Assembly: GCA_052043515.1 (NCBI GenBank) | Contig: JBQEQX010000001.1 | Coordinates: 558,001-622,000 of the forward strand | DNA from: Ehrlichia sp052043515 | Lineage (GTDB): Bacteria > Pseudomonadota > Alphaproteobacteria > Rickettsiales > Anaplasmataceae | Length of the DNA stretch: 64,000 nt | Direction: 5' to 3' | Shown: piece by piece, positions 63,542-64,000 of the stretch | Position numbering within the stretch: position 1 is the stretch's first letter | Layout of the letters: every line of letters begins with the position of its first letter | The notes under the pieces: model-generated | Told to the model about the DNA's origin: nothing | Databases searched by the model: none | The model's input: only the letters and a program-made list of their open reading frames with translations | Position numbers and translations under genes: made by a program

Positions 63542-64000
63542 TTATGGTAACAACGTTACTGTATTATTTATTACGTGAAAAAGCTTAAAATGTTCTTTGC
63601 ATTTTAATTTATGTCGTTTAAGATCAATATCTGTTAACCATACTTGACATTTTATATCCATCATTGTCTCTAGTAATTTTTCTTGATGATACGTGTCCAA
63701 ATGGGACATTACATCGTCTAGTAGAAGTATGGGATACTCTCCGGTGTTTTGTTTGGCCAGAACAGATGATAGGATTAATGACAGTAAGAGAACTTTTTGT
63801 TCTCCAGTTGAGCAATTATTTGCCACTAAATTTTTTCTGAGTGAAATATTTGAAAATTATCATTGTGAACTCCAAAATTTACTAAATTACTTAATGAATC
63901 TTTAGTTCTGTTGTTTTTTTAAGTGTTCTTTATAAATTTCAACAGAATTTTCGTGACTGAGTAAGTCAAACACTTGACTCTGAATTTTTATAATCGCTTT
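63542..64000 (-). CDS. recF: DNA replication and repair protein RecF, C-terminal part, one frameshift
   Basis: The 3' 153 codons of recF; the start lies beyond the right edge. NLVANNCSTGEQKVLLLSLILSS is the ABC-type signature and YPILLLDDVMSHLD the Walker B region of this SMC-like gap-repair ATPase. The A7/T7 run at 63914-63920 carries one extra base. Repair joins the upstream part (VFDLLSHENSVEIYKEHLK) to NNRTKDSLSNLVNFG. Confidence 0.92.

Noticed and set aside
1..64000. CRISPR array or restriction-modification or other defence island
   Set aside because: I found no regularly spaced direct repeats and no cas, nuclease-methylase or toxin-antitoxin genes. Window content is core metabolism plus the rvh cluster.
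1..64000. Insertion sequences
   Set aside because: No transposase-like frame or terminal inverted repeats were seen.

Overview
The window comes from an AT-rich obligate intracellular alphaproteobacterium of the family Anaplasmataceae, most likely Ehrlichia or a very close relative. The evidence is the protein sequences together with the gene order: hemE and a CorC/TlyC-like CBS-domain gene flank a DnaA-box-rich gap (the chromosomal origin in this family), ribA-virB8-virB9-virB10-virB11-virD4 forms one of the split rvh type IV secretion clusters, and fdxA lies beyond virD4.

Layout. 1-13,000: pncC, thrS-infC, tsaE, a BI-1 membrane protein, an unknown membrane protein, gap, elbB, proC, asd, a damaged ybaB, dnaX and the 4.5S (SRP) RNA. 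13,000-25,100: metK, tRNA-Arg, ubiH, tRNA-Gln, glyQ-glyS, dnaJ, nadC, plsY, ruvC, coxC and hemE. 25,092-25,489: oriC. 25,490-31,100: tlyC/corC, two phage or gene-transfer-agent genes (prohead protease and portal), bioC, nadA and fdxA. 31,100-32,460: a gene-poor tract with broken repeat-like coding scraps, at the position where E. chaffeensis and E. canis carry the TRP120/TRP140 tandem-repeat effector gene. 32,461-39,900: virD4, virB11, virB10, virB9, virB8, ribA and tRNA-Leu, all on the minus strand. 40,250-64,000: a TPR-methyltransferase, dapF, pgk, xseA, dapD, mnmE, recG, an NDUFA9-like gene, dksA, ccmB, tRNA-Val, a CDF transporter, an MlaC-like gene, rpsT, plsC, def, a family-4 UDG and the 3' part of recF.

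The dominant oddity is the number of frameshifts. About fifty breaks fall in some thirty otherwise well-conserved and often essential genes (thrS, metK, glyQ, glyS, dnaJ, hemE, nadA, dapD, dapF, mnmE, recG, rpsT, def, virD4 and others). Each break I resolved lies in or beside a homopolymer of 5-9 bases. Most are repaired by removing one base; a minority need two removed or one added. At least one run is G6, not A/T. Repaired lengths match family norms. Over-called homopolymers in the sequence are the simplest explanation. Real tract expansion tolerated through transcriptional slippage is the biological alternative. I annotate each broken gene as one feature spanning all its pieces and state where the breaks are.

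Functionally the region encodes translation (ThrRS, GlyRS, IF-3, S20, MnmE, Def), replication and repair (DnaX, RecF, RecG, RuvC, XseA, UDG), lysine/DAP-pathway enzymes (Asd, DapD, DapF), NAD (NadA, NadC), heme and respiration (HemE, CcmB, CoxC, UbiH, an NDUFA9-like protein), phospholipid synthesis (PlsY, PlsC) and the secretion machine that delivers effectors to the host cell.
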